Assembly: GCF_951230155.1 (NCBI RefSeq)
Contig: NZ_CATNVD010000021.1
Location: forward strand, 24,022-88,021
From: Parablautia sp. Marseille-Q6255
Lineage (GTDB): Bacteria; Bacillota; Clostridia; Lachnospirales; Lachnospiraceae
Length of the DNA: 64,000 nt
Reading direction: 5' to 3'
Below, piece by piece: positions 16,846 through 24,993 of this stretch. Numbering within the stretch: position 1 is the first letter of the stretch; every line of letters begins with the position of its first letter. The position numbers and the translations under genes are program-made. The notes beneath the pieces are model-generated. The model did not search any database. It was not told where the DNA came from and saw only the letters and a list, made by a program, of their open reading frames with translations.

Positions 16846-18318
16846 TTATCTGCTTTGTTGCAGCCATTTGGAAACATCGGTTTCCAGAAAAGCAGCGCGT
16901 CGGAACCGTTCCTTCTGATCAAATGGTACGGTACAATCAAAAATTGTCTTGCATGCAATACCATGATCCCGAATCCATGGTGAGCAGGATGGATCATTTG
17001 ACGGATCCAGGGGATGACAGCGCACTCCCGGGATTGTGATGATATCAGCGTCTCCCTGAAATCTTGTATTCATCGCCCACAATACATCATTCATGTCAAA
17101 ACAGTCCACATCCTCATCGACAAGAAAGACATGCTTCAGCTCTCCAAAAGCAGCAAATGCTAAAAGGGCAGCCTGACGCTGGCGTCCTTCATCACTTTGT
17201 ACCGTTTTCTGAAACTGTAAAACAGCCATGTATTTCCCGCCTCCCGATGAAGCACAGTATACATTTTTTAGCTTTCCGGGCATTGCTTTTTCCACCATCC
17301 CATAAATACTTGCTTCTGTCGGAATGCCTGCCATCGAAACGTGCTCCTCACTTGGTCCGATACACGTCTGCATGATCGGATGCCTGCGATGGGTCACCGC
17401 TTTTACTTTAATCAGCCAGCACTGGCCGCTTGCCGGTCCCGTATACCCGGGAAATTCCGGCATCGCATAACCGCTGTGGCTGTTCTGATCTTCCTGCACC
17501 CGGACATTTGGGACAACTTCCCCTTCGATTACGTATTCTGCGTTCGCAATCGCCCGCTGTTGTACCGTCATACAGCGGCACAGCTTCACCGGCTCTCCCC
17601 GCAGAGCTCCTGCGATCGCCAGCTCATCATACCCCATCGGTGTAGACGGCGGCTCAAAACATGACCCAATCTCAATAGCCGGATCCACACCAATGCTGAC
17701 CGAAATCGGCAGCGGTTCTCCTCTTCTTTCTGCACACTCTGCCATCGCTCCGATGTGTCTTGCACCTGGCACAAAGTAAATGGACAGTTCATCCCTGCTC
17801 TGAATACACATACGATGGATCGTCACATCGCTCTTCCCTGTCTCCGGGTGCGTGGCATAGCACATCCCCATCGTAATATAAGGCCCTGCATCGTCCGGTG
17901 TATTTGTCGGTGCCGGGATCAGCTTATACAGGTCAAAATCCTCATCAGATGCCAGATGTATCACTTCCTGACACTGTGCCTTTTCTTCTGTCACAACCGG
18001 CTGTATCGGATGTTCCAGACAGGCATGCAATCTTTTCCCCAGATCCTGAGGCGGGCAGTCTAAAAGCGCCGCTACACGTTTACGGCTCGCCAGCACTCCA
18101 ATGACTACCTTCGCATCCGGATGCCCCTTTACACAGTGAAAAAGCATAGCCGGTCCCTCTTTTGTCGGTCGCTTTACGGTCCCTCCGGCACCTATGTATC
18201 GATATACGCCTGCAAGCTCCGCATCTGGATCCACTTCAATCTCTGTCTCAAGCAGCTCCCCATCCAGCTTCCGCAAAAGCTCCAGCGCACTTCTTAAATC
18301 ATCTACCTTTTTTTTCAT
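16846..18318 (-). CDS. UbiD-family prenyl-FMN-dependent (de)carboxylase
   Basis: 490 residues, the usual UbiD length. The catalytic triad regions known from Fdc/UbiD are recognisable: Arg in TIHRMCIQ, Glu in VIEGEVVPN, and Glu in PEFPGYTG. UbiD enzymes reversibly decarboxylate alpha,beta-unsaturated or aromatic acids. The clade and substrate cannot be told from sequence reading. It follows the por-transporter-buk-ptb operon on the same strand, but a strong hairpin terminator (18381-18405) lies in the 91-bp gap, so its expression may be separate or by readthrough. Confidence 0.92.
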   Translation of the reverse strand: MKKKVDDLRSALELLRKLDGELLETEIEVDPDAELAGVYRYIGAGGTVKRPTKEGPAMLFHCVKGHPDAKVVIGVLASRKRVAALLDCPPQDLGKRLHACLEHPIQPVVTEEKAQCQEVIHLASDEDFDLYKLIPAPTNTPDDAGPYITMGMCYATHPETGKSDVTIHRMCIQSRDELSIYFVPGARHIGAMAECAERRGEPLPISVSIGVDPAIEIGSCFEPPSTPMGYDELAIAGALRGEPVKLCRCMTVQQRAIANAEYVIEGEVVPNVRVQEDQNSHSGYAMPEFPGYTGPASGQCWLIKVKAVTHRRHPIMQTCIGPSEEHVSMAGIPTEASIYGMVEKAMPGKLKNVYCASSGGGKYMAVLQFQKTVQSDEGRQRQAALLAFAAFGELKHVFLVDEDVDCFDMNDVLWAMNTRFQGDADIITIPGVRCHPLDPSNDPSCSPWIRDHGIACKTIFDCTVPFDQKERFRRAAFLETDVSKWLQQSR

Positions 18319-18380
18319 TATGATTTTTCCTTTTCTGCTGATTTTTTACTGTATGTGATTTTATCGTACTCCAGTCTGAA

Positions 18381-18405
18381 AAGGGAGAGGCGCCGCCTCT
18401 CCCTT
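18381..18405 (-). terminator. Terminator between ptb and ubiD
   Basis: GGGAGAGG and CCTCTCCC pair around a short CGCCG loop (AAGGG...CCCTT palindrome). On the minus strand it is followed by TTTT. It would end, or attenuate, the por-DASS-buk-ptb transcript before ubiD. Confidence 0.8.
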
Positions 18406-18409
18406 ACAG

Positions 18410-19312
18410 CTACATGCACTGCATAATAGCGGTCAGAATCGAATAATATTTATCTTCCGGAGAGTCCGTCCTGCTCGTCATAACAACAGGAACCGTCGTA
18501 CCGCAAAGCGTTCCAGAGGATACAATATTCGCAAAATAGTGAATTGATTTTGTAAAGATATTTCCGGCGCACAGATCCGGCATCAGAAGGATATCCGGCT
18601 TTCCTGCAACCGGACTGTGGATTCCTTTACATCTGGCAGCCTCCTGCGAAATCGCATTATCAAGCCCGAATGGTCCGTCTACGATGCAGCCCCTGATCTG
18701 GCCTCTGTCACAGGCCTTTGCAAGGAGCGCCGCATCTACCGTGGATGGCATTTTCGGATTGACTGTTTCCAGAGCGCAGACAACTGCCACCTTCGGGCAT
18801 TCAATATGAAGTGCACCTGCCAGCCTGACTGCGTTTTTAATCAGCTTCAGCTTGTCATTATAGTCCGGCGTCACATTCACTGCGCAGTCTGTCACGATCA
18901 TCATCCGATCCTGAAACTCCATCACCGTTGCCTGGCTCAAAAGCGCTCCGTCCGGGACAAAACCATATCGTTCCTTATCCAGAATACAGCGCATAAAGGT
19001 CGCTGTCTGCATCAGTCCCTTCATCGGCATATCCGCTTTTCCGTCTTTCACCATCTGGCAGGCCAGCATACCGGCTTTCCGCTCATCTGCTTCTTCGATT
19101 ATTTCATACGCATTCCGATCTTCCCCCATTTTTTCGAGAAGATCCGCGATTTTTTCCGGAATGCCAATGAGTACCGGCTCAATAACGCCTCTTTTCGCTG
19201 CCATGACAACAGCAGAAAGTGTATCCTCATCCTGCGCATTCGCAAGTACAAGCCTCTTTTTGATTTTCTGATCTAAAATATATGCTTCGATTTCTTTAAA
19301 ACAATGAAACAT
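18410..19312 (-). CDS. ptb: Phosphate butyryltransferase-like acyltransferase
   Basis: 300 residues, typical of the Pta/Ptb family's Ptb branch. MKGLMQTATFMRCIL, MIVTDCAVNVTPDYNDKL and CIVDGPFGLDNAIS are family blocks. It converts acyl-CoA and phosphate to acyl-phosphate and CoA. It follows buk with a 43-bp gap. The neighbouring 2-oxoacid oxidoreductase suggests that the acyl-CoA comes from oxidative decarboxylation rather than butyrate fermentation (inference). Confidence 0.92.
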   Translation of the reverse strand: MFHCFKEIEAYILDQKIKKRLVLANAQDEDTLSAVVMAAKRGVIEPVLIGIPEKIADLLEKMGEDRNAYEIIEEADERKAGMLACQMVKDGKADMPMKGLMQTATFMRCILDKERYGFVPDGALLSQATVMEFQDRMMIVTDCAVNVTPDYNDKLKLIKNAVRLAGALHIECPKVAVVCALETVNPKMPSTVDAALLAKACDRGQIRGCIVDGPFGLDNAISQEAARCKGIHSPVAGKPDILLMPDLCAGNIFTKSIHYFANIVSSGTLCGTTVPVVMTSRTDSPEDKYYSILTAIMQCM

Positions 19313-19355
19313 CGTTCTCTCCTATCGTAATCTGCTCTACATGTTCTGAAATTGT

Positions 19356-20420
19356 TTATTTCAGTTCCCTGATCTCGATCTCGCCATTCAGAGCGGCAAG
19401 TGTATTAAGGCCGAGTGCCTGCATCTCGTACTCTCCCGGATATACGGCGATCGGTGCAATAAACCTGACTGCATCTGCAATCATACCGACAATCCACTCA
19501 GAATAAGACATTCCTCCCGTAAACAGTATGGCATCTACCTCTCCTTTGAGTACCGTTGCATCCGCTCCAATCTCTTTTGCAACCTGATAGCACATGGCCT
19601 GCATCACTTCCTGGCACATCTCATCGCCTGCCTTGGCTCGTTCTTCGATCGTCTTTGCATCATTTTCTCCAAGATATCCGACTAATCCTGAATTTCCATT
19701 GATCAGCTTTTTCATCTCCGGATAGGTATAGTCTCCTGAATAGCAAAGTCTCACAAGCTCACCAACCGGAACCGTACAGCAGCGGTTTGCAGAAAACGGG
19801 CCGTCTCCATCCAGAGCATTATTTGCATCCACCAACTTTCCTTTTTTATGCACCGCAACACTGATGCCGCCTCCCATATGTACGCCGATCAGATTCAGAT
19901 CCTCATATCTTTTCCCCTGATCCTTCGCATACTGTCTGCCTACTGCACGGTGATTGAGTACGTGGAAACTGCTTCTTCTTTCCATACCCGGGATACCGCT
20001 GTAACGGGCCAGCGGTTCAAATTCATCCGTAGACGGCGGATCAACGGTAAATGCCTGAACTCCTCTTTTTGCAAATTCTGTTACAATCTGCAGACCGAGG
20101 TCGGTCGGATGATTCCCATATTTCTCACTCCTTGACTGTTCCAGCATTTTTTCCGTCACGCGGTAGATGCCGCCTGTGATCGGCTGCGTATGCCCGCCTC
20201 TTGTCGCTACCGCATCCAGTTCTTCTATTTTGATCCCCTTTTGCTCCAGATACTGCTCAATCTGCTTCGTCCTGTAATCCAGCTGATCCCAGATACTGTC
20301 AAAAGCGCGGATGACGGATGCCTCGTGTTTGATATTATCCTTAAAAACGCACCTTTCATCCTCATAATAAGCAATCTTCGTAGACGTTGAGCCCAGGTTA
20401 ATTGCTACAATTTTTTTCAT
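19356..20420 (-). CDS. buk: Butyrate kinase-like acid kinase
   Basis: 354 residues. Acetokinase-family signatures: INLGSTSTKIAYYED at the N-terminus, LNHRAVGRQYAKDQGKRYED, GVHMGGGISVAVHKKGK and AILFTGGMSYSEWI. The family transfers phosphate from acyl-phosphate to ADP. The chain length or aromatic nature of the acid is not readable from the sequence. It sits 15 bp after the transporter gene and before ptb. Confidence 0.92.
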   Translation of the reverse strand: MKKIVAINLGSTSTKIAYYEDERCVFKDNIKHEASVIRAFDSIWDQLDYRTKQIEQYLEQKGIKIEELDAVATRGGHTQPITGGIYRVTEKMLEQSRSEKYGNHPTDLGLQIVTEFAKRGVQAFTVDPPSTDEFEPLARYSGIPGMERRSSFHVLNHRAVGRQYAKDQGKRYEDLNLIGVHMGGGISVAVHKKGKLVDANNALDGDGPFSANRCCTVPVGELVRLCYSGDYTYPEMKKLINGNSGLVGYLGENDAKTIEERAKAGDEMCQEVMQAMCYQVAKEIGADATVLKGEVDAILFTGGMSYSEWIVGMIADAVRFIAPIAVYPGEYEMQALGLNTLAALNGEIEIRELK

Positions 20421-20435
20421 TTACGTTCCTCCTCG

Positions 20436-21827
20436 TCAGATGATCCCTATTGACTTACCCAGCAGCATAGATAATGCGCAGACTGGAATCCAGATCAGTG
20501 AAATAATAATACCCGGCTTTGCCATCTCGCCAAGCTTCCAGTAACCGTATCCGTACGTGGTAAGCGGAATCGGGTCAAGCGGAATAATGAATACGGCAGA
20601 CGCTGTAAATCCAAGCGGCAGTACGAGATAAAGCGGATTTACGCCGATCGAGGTGGCAAGTACGGTTACGATCGGTACGCAAACTGCCAAAACGGCATTC
20701 GCTACCGGAACAAGCAGATGACTGAAAATTCCAAACGCTGTCACTACCATAAGTAATACGATCAGGGACGCGCCTTCCACAGACCCTAATATACTGTTCG
20801 AAATCCACTCGGCTGTTCCCTGTGTGCTTAATATCATTGCGATCGCATTCGCAGACCCAATCAGCAAAACAGACTCCCAACTGATCGCATCTTTTGCAGT
20901 TTTCCAGTCCATAAGATCCATACCTGGCAGGAAAAAGACGCAAACTGCCAGCAAAGATGCAAATGCCGTCTCAATCCCAGTCATTGACTGCGTAAACCAA
21001 AGCACCATAACAATAATAAAAATGACCAGAAACTTTTTTTCATTTGTTGTCATCGGTCCGATTTCACGTCTCTTGGCCTTAATATCATCCAGACCCTTTA
21101 CCGTTTCAATTTCCGGTTTAAATACAAGAGTGATGACAAACCATGCAATCAGCACCAAAACGATTGCCATCGGAAAGCCAATCGCAGTCCACTGCAAAAA
21201 TGTAATATTTTTTCCTGCTACATTATTCAACAGGTTGATCGTCAAAATATTCAGTCCGCTTCCCGCCGGTGTCGCAATACCCCCAAGAGCCGCTGAGATC
21301 GGAATGCCGATCATGACCGCTTTTCCGTATTTACTCTTCCCCGGTTCACATCCGCTCTCTTTTAAAAGCGGCAGTGCAATCCCGGCCAGAATGATCGCCG
21401 TCGGAATATCTACCAAAACAGAAGAGATCAGACATCCGCATAGCATGATACTTAAAAGGACCATATTGCTTTTCGCACCAAACAGCGGAGTAATATACAG
21501 GGAAATACGATAGCCAAGCCCGCTGCTGATAAATACCTTCGCGATAATCAGTGATGCCATAACAAAAAACATGGTCGCGATACCAAAATTGCCCAGAACC
21601 GCAGGTGTTTTTTCAATGCCAAGAAATCCCGGTAAAAAGAGCAAAAAACAGGAGGAAATCCCGATCGGGATAAATTCCGTCACCCACGTATAAACACAGC
21701 AGATCATAAGGAGCAAGGCTTTCCATCCATTTTCTGATAATCCGAACGGCGGCGCCATATTTGAAAAAATAAGATAAAAAGCAACTGCTACAAGCAACTC
21801 AATATATATTTTTGCAGACTTCTTCAT
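20436..21827 (-). CDS. DASS/SLC13-family sodium:carboxylate symporter
   Basis: 463 residues from ATG at 21827 (GGGAGG upstream; the longer frame from 21893 overlaps porB). About 11-12 hydrophobic segments. The two substrate/Na+ motifs of the family are recognisable as SVLVDIPTAII and GSANAIAMIL with IPISAALGGIATPAGSGLN. DASS carriers move di- or tricarboxylates, sulfonates or other carboxylates with Na+. Placement between porB and buk suggests it imports the acid substrate or exports the acid product (inference). Confidence 0.88.
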   Translation of the reverse strand: MKKSAKIYIELLVAVAFYLIFSNMAPPFGLSENGWKALLLMICCVYTWVTEFIPIGISSCFLLFLPGFLGIEKTPAVLGNFGIATMFFVMASLIIAKVFISSGLGYRISLYITPLFGAKSNMVLLSIMLCGCLISSVLVDIPTAIILAGIALPLLKESGCEPGKSKYGKAVMIGIPISAALGGIATPAGSGLNILTINLLNNVAGKNITFLQWTAIGFPMAIVLVLIAWFVITLVFKPEIETVKGLDDIKAKRREIGPMTTNEKKFLVIFIIVMVLWFTQSMTGIETAFASLLAVCVFFLPGMDLMDWKTAKDAISWESVLLIGSANAIAMILSTQGTAEWISNSILGSVEGASLIVLLMVVTAFGIFSHLLVPVANAVLAVCVPIVTVLATSIGVNPLYLVLPLGFTASAVFIIPLDPIPLTTYGYGYWKLGEMAKPGIIISLIWIPVCALSMLLGKSIGII

Positions 21828-21861
21828 ACTTAAGTAAAACCTCCCTCTTTTCAAAACTTTG

Positions 21862-22734
21862 CTACATGGCAGCAAGCTTTTCCAGGTATTCATACCGGGA
21901 AATCAGATGTTCTCTGGTCGCCTGCTTCTCTTCTTCTGAAGCACCCCGAAATCTCTTTTGCAGAGAAAAATAATTTTCTATATCCCCAAGTTTTGACGGC
22001 TTTTTCCCAAGTTTTATTTTTCCATTTTCATATTCCAATAAAACCCAGGCTCCGCTCTCAATCGCCTCTCTCGCCACTTCAACGGTCTTGTTCATTTTGT
22101 ATCCCCAGCCAGTCGGACACGGACTCATAATATGAAGCACACGGCATCCCTTTACTTCTTTTGCCTTCTGTACCTTCTTTCTCAGATCAGAAAGGTTGGC
22201 AACGGATGCGGTAGCTGCATACGGCACATGATGAGCCATCACGATCTGAATCAGATCCTTATTATTTACCGGCTTACCGGCAGGCGTTGTTGTCGTGCTT
22301 GCCCCCAGTGGCGTCGAGCTGCTTCCCTGTACCCCCGTGTTCATATACGCCTCATTATCGTAACAGATGTACAAGATGTTATCATTACGCTCCATCGCTC
22401 CACTTAAGGACTGAATACCGATATCCACTGTTCCCCCATCACCGGCAATCGCTACGACCTGCGTATGTTCGTTACCCTGATGTTTCAATCCTGCCGCAAT
22501 ACCTGCCGCGATCGCCGCTGAGTTTTCCAGGTTTCCCTGGATACCGGGCACTGTTACGGAGGATTCCGGTCCGCATCCAGAAAACTGAGCCGCGCATCCT
22601 GGCGGAATAACAAGAATAGTATCCTCCCCCATAATATCCAGTACATTTCTGAAAATCACATCGATCATACAGCCCTGGCATGTATTGATACCAGGAGACA
22701 CTGCCCCCTTTGGCTGAACTTTATACGTTAACAT
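21862..22734 (-). CDS. 2-oxoacid:ferredoxin oxidoreductase beta subunit (TPP-binding)
   Basis: 290 residues from ATG at 22734 (GGGAGGTGG 6 nt upstream), overlapping the alpha-subunit end by 14 bp. The TPP/Mg motif is visible: IAGDGGTVDIGIQSL, then ILYICYDNEAYMNTG. Cysteines at CQGCMIDV near the N-terminus match the beta-subunit cluster ligands. It decarboxylates the 2-oxoacid on TPP. Together with gamma, delta and alpha it forms a four-subunit POR/VOR-type enzyme producing acyl-CoA, CO2 and reduced ferredoxin. Pyruvate, branched-chain or aryl 2-oxoacids are all possible. Confidence 0.92.
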   Translation of the reverse strand: MLTYKVQPKGAVSPGINTCQGCMIDVIFRNVLDIMGEDTILVIPPGCAAQFSGCGPESSVTVPGIQGNLENSAAIAAGIAAGLKHQGNEHTQVVAIAGDGGTVDIGIQSLSGAMERNDNILYICYDNEAYMNTGVQGSSSTPLGASTTTTPAGKPVNNKDLIQIVMAHHVPYAATASVANLSDLRKKVQKAKEVKGCRVLHIMSPCPTGWGYKMNKTVEVAREAIESGAWVLLEYENGKIKLGKKPSKLGDIENYFSLQKRFRGASEEEKQATREHLISRYEYLEKLAAM

Positions 22735-23932
22735 ACGTTTCCACCTCCCTGATATCCATCGCATCCGGTCTTACATCAAACCAGGAATGTACCTGCTCCG
22801 CTTTTCCATGGTATACATCAAACAATTCTCCAAATATCTTATGGAAAGAGCCATCGGAAATATCACGTCCTGCAATACCTCCGTGAAATCCAAACACCTT
22901 TGCCGGCAGACCGCAAAGTGCTGCCTTTACCTCCGTACAGACCGGTCCCTGAGCTGCTCCCAGACCACTGGAGCGATCTACTACACCGATCACCGGGATA
23001 TTTTTGAGCGCTTCCCTTATCTCCTCTGCCGGGAACGGGCGGAACATGCAGATCCTGAGAAGCCCTGCCCGGACTCCTTTTTCACGAAGCTGATCTACGA
23101 CATATTTTCCAGTACCGGACATTGAACCAATTGTCACCACTGCAACCTGGGCATCCTCCAGACGATATGTTTCTACAGCCTGCAGCTTTCTGCCAAAACG
23201 TTCCTCATATTCAGCAAATACCTCTTTCGCTACAACTGCCGCTTTATCAAATCCTGTCTTTTGCTGGTATTTCATTTCTGTATGCTCCACAGTCGGGCAT
23301 AAATCGTTGATAAACATGACATCTTTTGGATCAAGATACATGTTTTTACGCACATACGGCCTGACAAAATCCCATGCCTCTTCATCAGACGGCGTATCCA
23401 CACGCTGCATGGAATGTGACAGGTAAAATCCATCAAAGCAGACCATCGACGGCGTCATTACTTCCTCGTGTTCACTGATACGATATGCACATAACTGCAG
23501 ATCCAGAATTTCCTGTACTGTAGAGCAATAAAACTGCAGCCATCCTGTATCTCTCTCAGCCATTGTGTCAGAATGATCGCACCACAGGGACCACGGCGCC
23601 ACAAGAGAACGGTTCACGACCGGCATAACGATCGGAACACGGCAGCCTGCCGCCACGCCGCACACCTCATGCATCAGCGCCAGACCTACCGATGCGGTCG
23701 CCGTAGCAACACGCACCCCTGTCAGCTGCGCTCCGATCGAAACAGACATAGCAGAATGTTCTGATTCTACACGCACATATTCTGCCTGGATTCTTCCTTC
23801 CGCAACTTCATCCGCCAAATGCTCCGCAATTGAACTCTGTGGTGTGATCGGATAAGCCGCTATCACACCCGGGCGCGCCAGCCGGATCGCCTCCACCGCT
23901 GCACCATTACCATCAAACATTTTGATCGCCAT
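22721..23932 (-). CDS. 2-oxoacid:ferredoxin oxidoreductase alpha subunit
   Basis: 403 residues. The N-terminal pyrimidine-binding domain contains MFDGNGAAVEAIRLARPGV, AAYPITPQSSIAEHLAD and SEHSAMSVSIGAQLTGVR. The C-terminal domain (about 250-370) carries VAVVTIGSMSGTGKYVVDQL. It works with the beta, gamma and delta subunits encoded on either side; its start touches the delta-gene end. A 2-ketoisovalerate- or pyruvate-type assignment needs phylogeny. Confidence 0.92.
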   Translation of the reverse strand: MAIKMFDGNGAAVEAIRLARPGVIAAYPITPQSSIAEHLADEVAEGRIQAEYVRVESEHSAMSVSIGAQLTGVRVATATASVGLALMHEVCGVAAGCRVPIVMPVVNRSLVAPWSLWCDHSDTMAERDTGWLQFYCSTVQEILDLQLCAYRISEHEEVMTPSMVCFDGFYLSHSMQRVDTPSDEEAWDFVRPYVRKNMYLDPKDVMFINDLCPTVEHTEMKYQQKTGFDKAAVVAKEVFAEYEERFGRKLQAVETYRLEDAQVAVVTIGSMSGTGKYVVDQLREKGVRAGLLRICMFRPFPAEEIREALKNIPVIGVVDRSSGLGAAQGPVCTEVKAALCGLPAKVFGFHGGIAGRDISDGSFHKIFGELFDVYHGKAEQVHSWFDVRPDAMDIREVETYVNV

Positions 23933-24234
23933 TACTTTTCACTCCCTTCCGGCACCATGGTAAGCGCCTGCTTCGGACATTCATTGGCGCAAATCCCACA
24001 GCCTTTACAGTAATTCCAGTCAAACTCCAGCGTTTTTTTATCTTTGTCCACCGTAATACAGGCAGTAGGGCAGTATTTTTCACAGATTCCACACCGGATG
24101 CAGACATCATTGTCAACCTCTGGTCTGACCAGCCTCCAGCTTCCTGTATTGTACGCCACTAAAATGTGAGAACACGGTCCAAGTACTCTACGCTTCCCAG
24201 GTGTGCTCGTATGCATATCTTGCTGCTTTTGCAT
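23932..24234 (-). CDS. 2-oxoacid:ferredoxin oxidoreductase delta subunit (2x[4Fe-4S])
   Basis: About 100 residues with two ferredoxin motifs, CIRCGICEKYCP and CKGCGICANECP, preceded by HILVAYNTGSWRLVRPEVD, which is typical of PorD. Three in-frame ATGs exist (24255, 24234, 24216). The one at 24234 has GGTG 6 nt before it; the shortest gives the most family-like N-terminus. All overlap the end of the gamma gene. It passes electrons from the TPP site to soluble ferredoxin. Confidence 0.88.
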   Translation of the reverse strand: MQKQQDMHTSTPGKRRVLGPCSHILVAYNTGSWRLVRPEVDNDVCIRCGICEKYCPTACITVDKDKKTLEFDWNYCKGCGICANECPKQALTMVPEGSEK

Positions 24235-24739
24235 TCTTTTCACCAACCTTTCCAAAACTTTCTGTTACAGCCTTTTCTATCGCATCCAGTGTTACTACTC
24301 CGCTTTTTGCAAGTGCTCCAAGCATGGCGCTGTTTGGAATATTCAAGCCGATATTCTCCAGCGCTGCTGTTGTCGCATCACACGCATATACCGTTTTAAG
24401 GCCACACGCCTTTTTATACCGCTCTGCCATTTCTTTGCTCGATGTATTCAGAACGAGAACCGTCTCCTGTGTGCACCCTTCTTTCACATCGACTCCCATA
24501 TCGAGCAGATTTTCATCAAAAACAACAATAATATCCGGCTCATATACATAACAATTAAGCAGCACCGGTTTCTCATCCACAATAATATGCGCATAGACAG
24601 GTGCTCCTCTTCTCTCATGCCCATAGGCCGGAACTGTGATGGCATACTCGTCCTGATGCAGCGATACAGCGATCGACAAAATCTTGGCGGCTGTAACGGC
24701 ACCCTGCCCTCCTATCCCGTAAAATTTAATTTTTTTCAT
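24188..24739 (-). CDS. 2-oxoacid:ferredoxin oxidoreductase gamma subunit
   Basis: 183 residues. MKKIKFYGIGGQGAVTAAKIL and AYGHERRGAPVYAHIIVDE are hallmark gamma-subunit blocks. GGAGGAAGG lies just before the ATG. It is the first gene of the operon, opposite the IclR gene, with promoter and operator-like sites in the shared 254-bp region. Confidence 0.92.
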   Translation of the reverse strand: MKKIKFYGIGGQGAVTAAKILSIAVSLHQDEYAITVPAYGHERRGAPVYAHIIVDEKPVLLNCYVYEPDIIVVFDENLLDMGVDVKEGCTQETVLVLNTSSKEMAERYKKACGLKTVYACDATTAALENIGLNIPNSAMLGALAKSGVVTLDAIEKAVTESFGKVGEKNAKAARYAYEHTWEA

Positions 24740-24777
24740 TTTCCTTCCTCCTTTAATTCTTTATATGAATTATTTAC

Positions 24778-24791
24778 TTCGTATATAGAAA
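24778..24791 (+). promoter_or_regulatory. IclR-operator candidate, copy 1
   Basis: TTCGTATATAGAAA lies downstream of the por -10 box. It matches 13 of 14 positions of the inverted copy at 24881-24894. Two such sites facing each other between divergent genes are expected for the local IclR regulator (inference). Confidence 0.55.
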
Positions 24792-24804
24792 TACTATGAT
24801 CTGT

Positions 24805-24833
24805 ATTATACTTATAAAACCATATTTTGTCAT
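24805..24833 (-). promoter_or_regulatory. Promoter of the por operon
   Basis: Minus strand ATGACA (24833-24828), 17-bp spacer, TATAAT (24810-24805). The candidate operator at 24778-24791 lies just downstream, in position to block transcription. Confidence 0.7.
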
Positions 24834-24880
24834 TATAAGTAGTTTACAAATCGTCAAGTTTATTTTTGTTGAATTTTACT

Positions 24881-24894
24881 TTTCTCTATACGAA
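24881..24894 (-). promoter_or_regulatory. IclR-operator candidate, copy 2 (inverted)
   Basis: Minus strand TTCGTATAGAGAAA, 13 of 14 identical to copy 1. It lies 23 bp upstream of the iclR-gene -35 box and about 50 bp upstream of the por -35 box. Confidence 0.55.
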
Positions 24895-24916
24895 CTATTC
24901 ATCCATTTCTTTTTGC

Positions 24917-24945
24917 TTCACACAGAGAAATAAATATGCTATTCT
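24917..24945 (+). promoter_or_regulatory. Promoter of the IclR-family gene
   Basis: TTCACA (24917-24922), 17-bp spacer, TATTCT (24940-24945) preceded by TGC, an extended -10. It lies 48 bp before the ATG. Confidence 0.6.
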
Positions 24946-24993
24946 AAAAATGGTAATTCCGTAGAAATCAATAAGGGAGGGAGAAAAGTTACG

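Noticed and set aside
16255..18318. ubiX/ubiD as ubiquinone biosynthesis genes
   Set aside because: No other quinone gene is present, and the context is an anaerobic catabolic cluster with an LpdD-like gene.
24740..24993. Riboswitch or T-box leader before porG
   Set aside because: The leader is short and AT-rich, with no conserved aptamer-like pairing; promoter and operator sites explain it.
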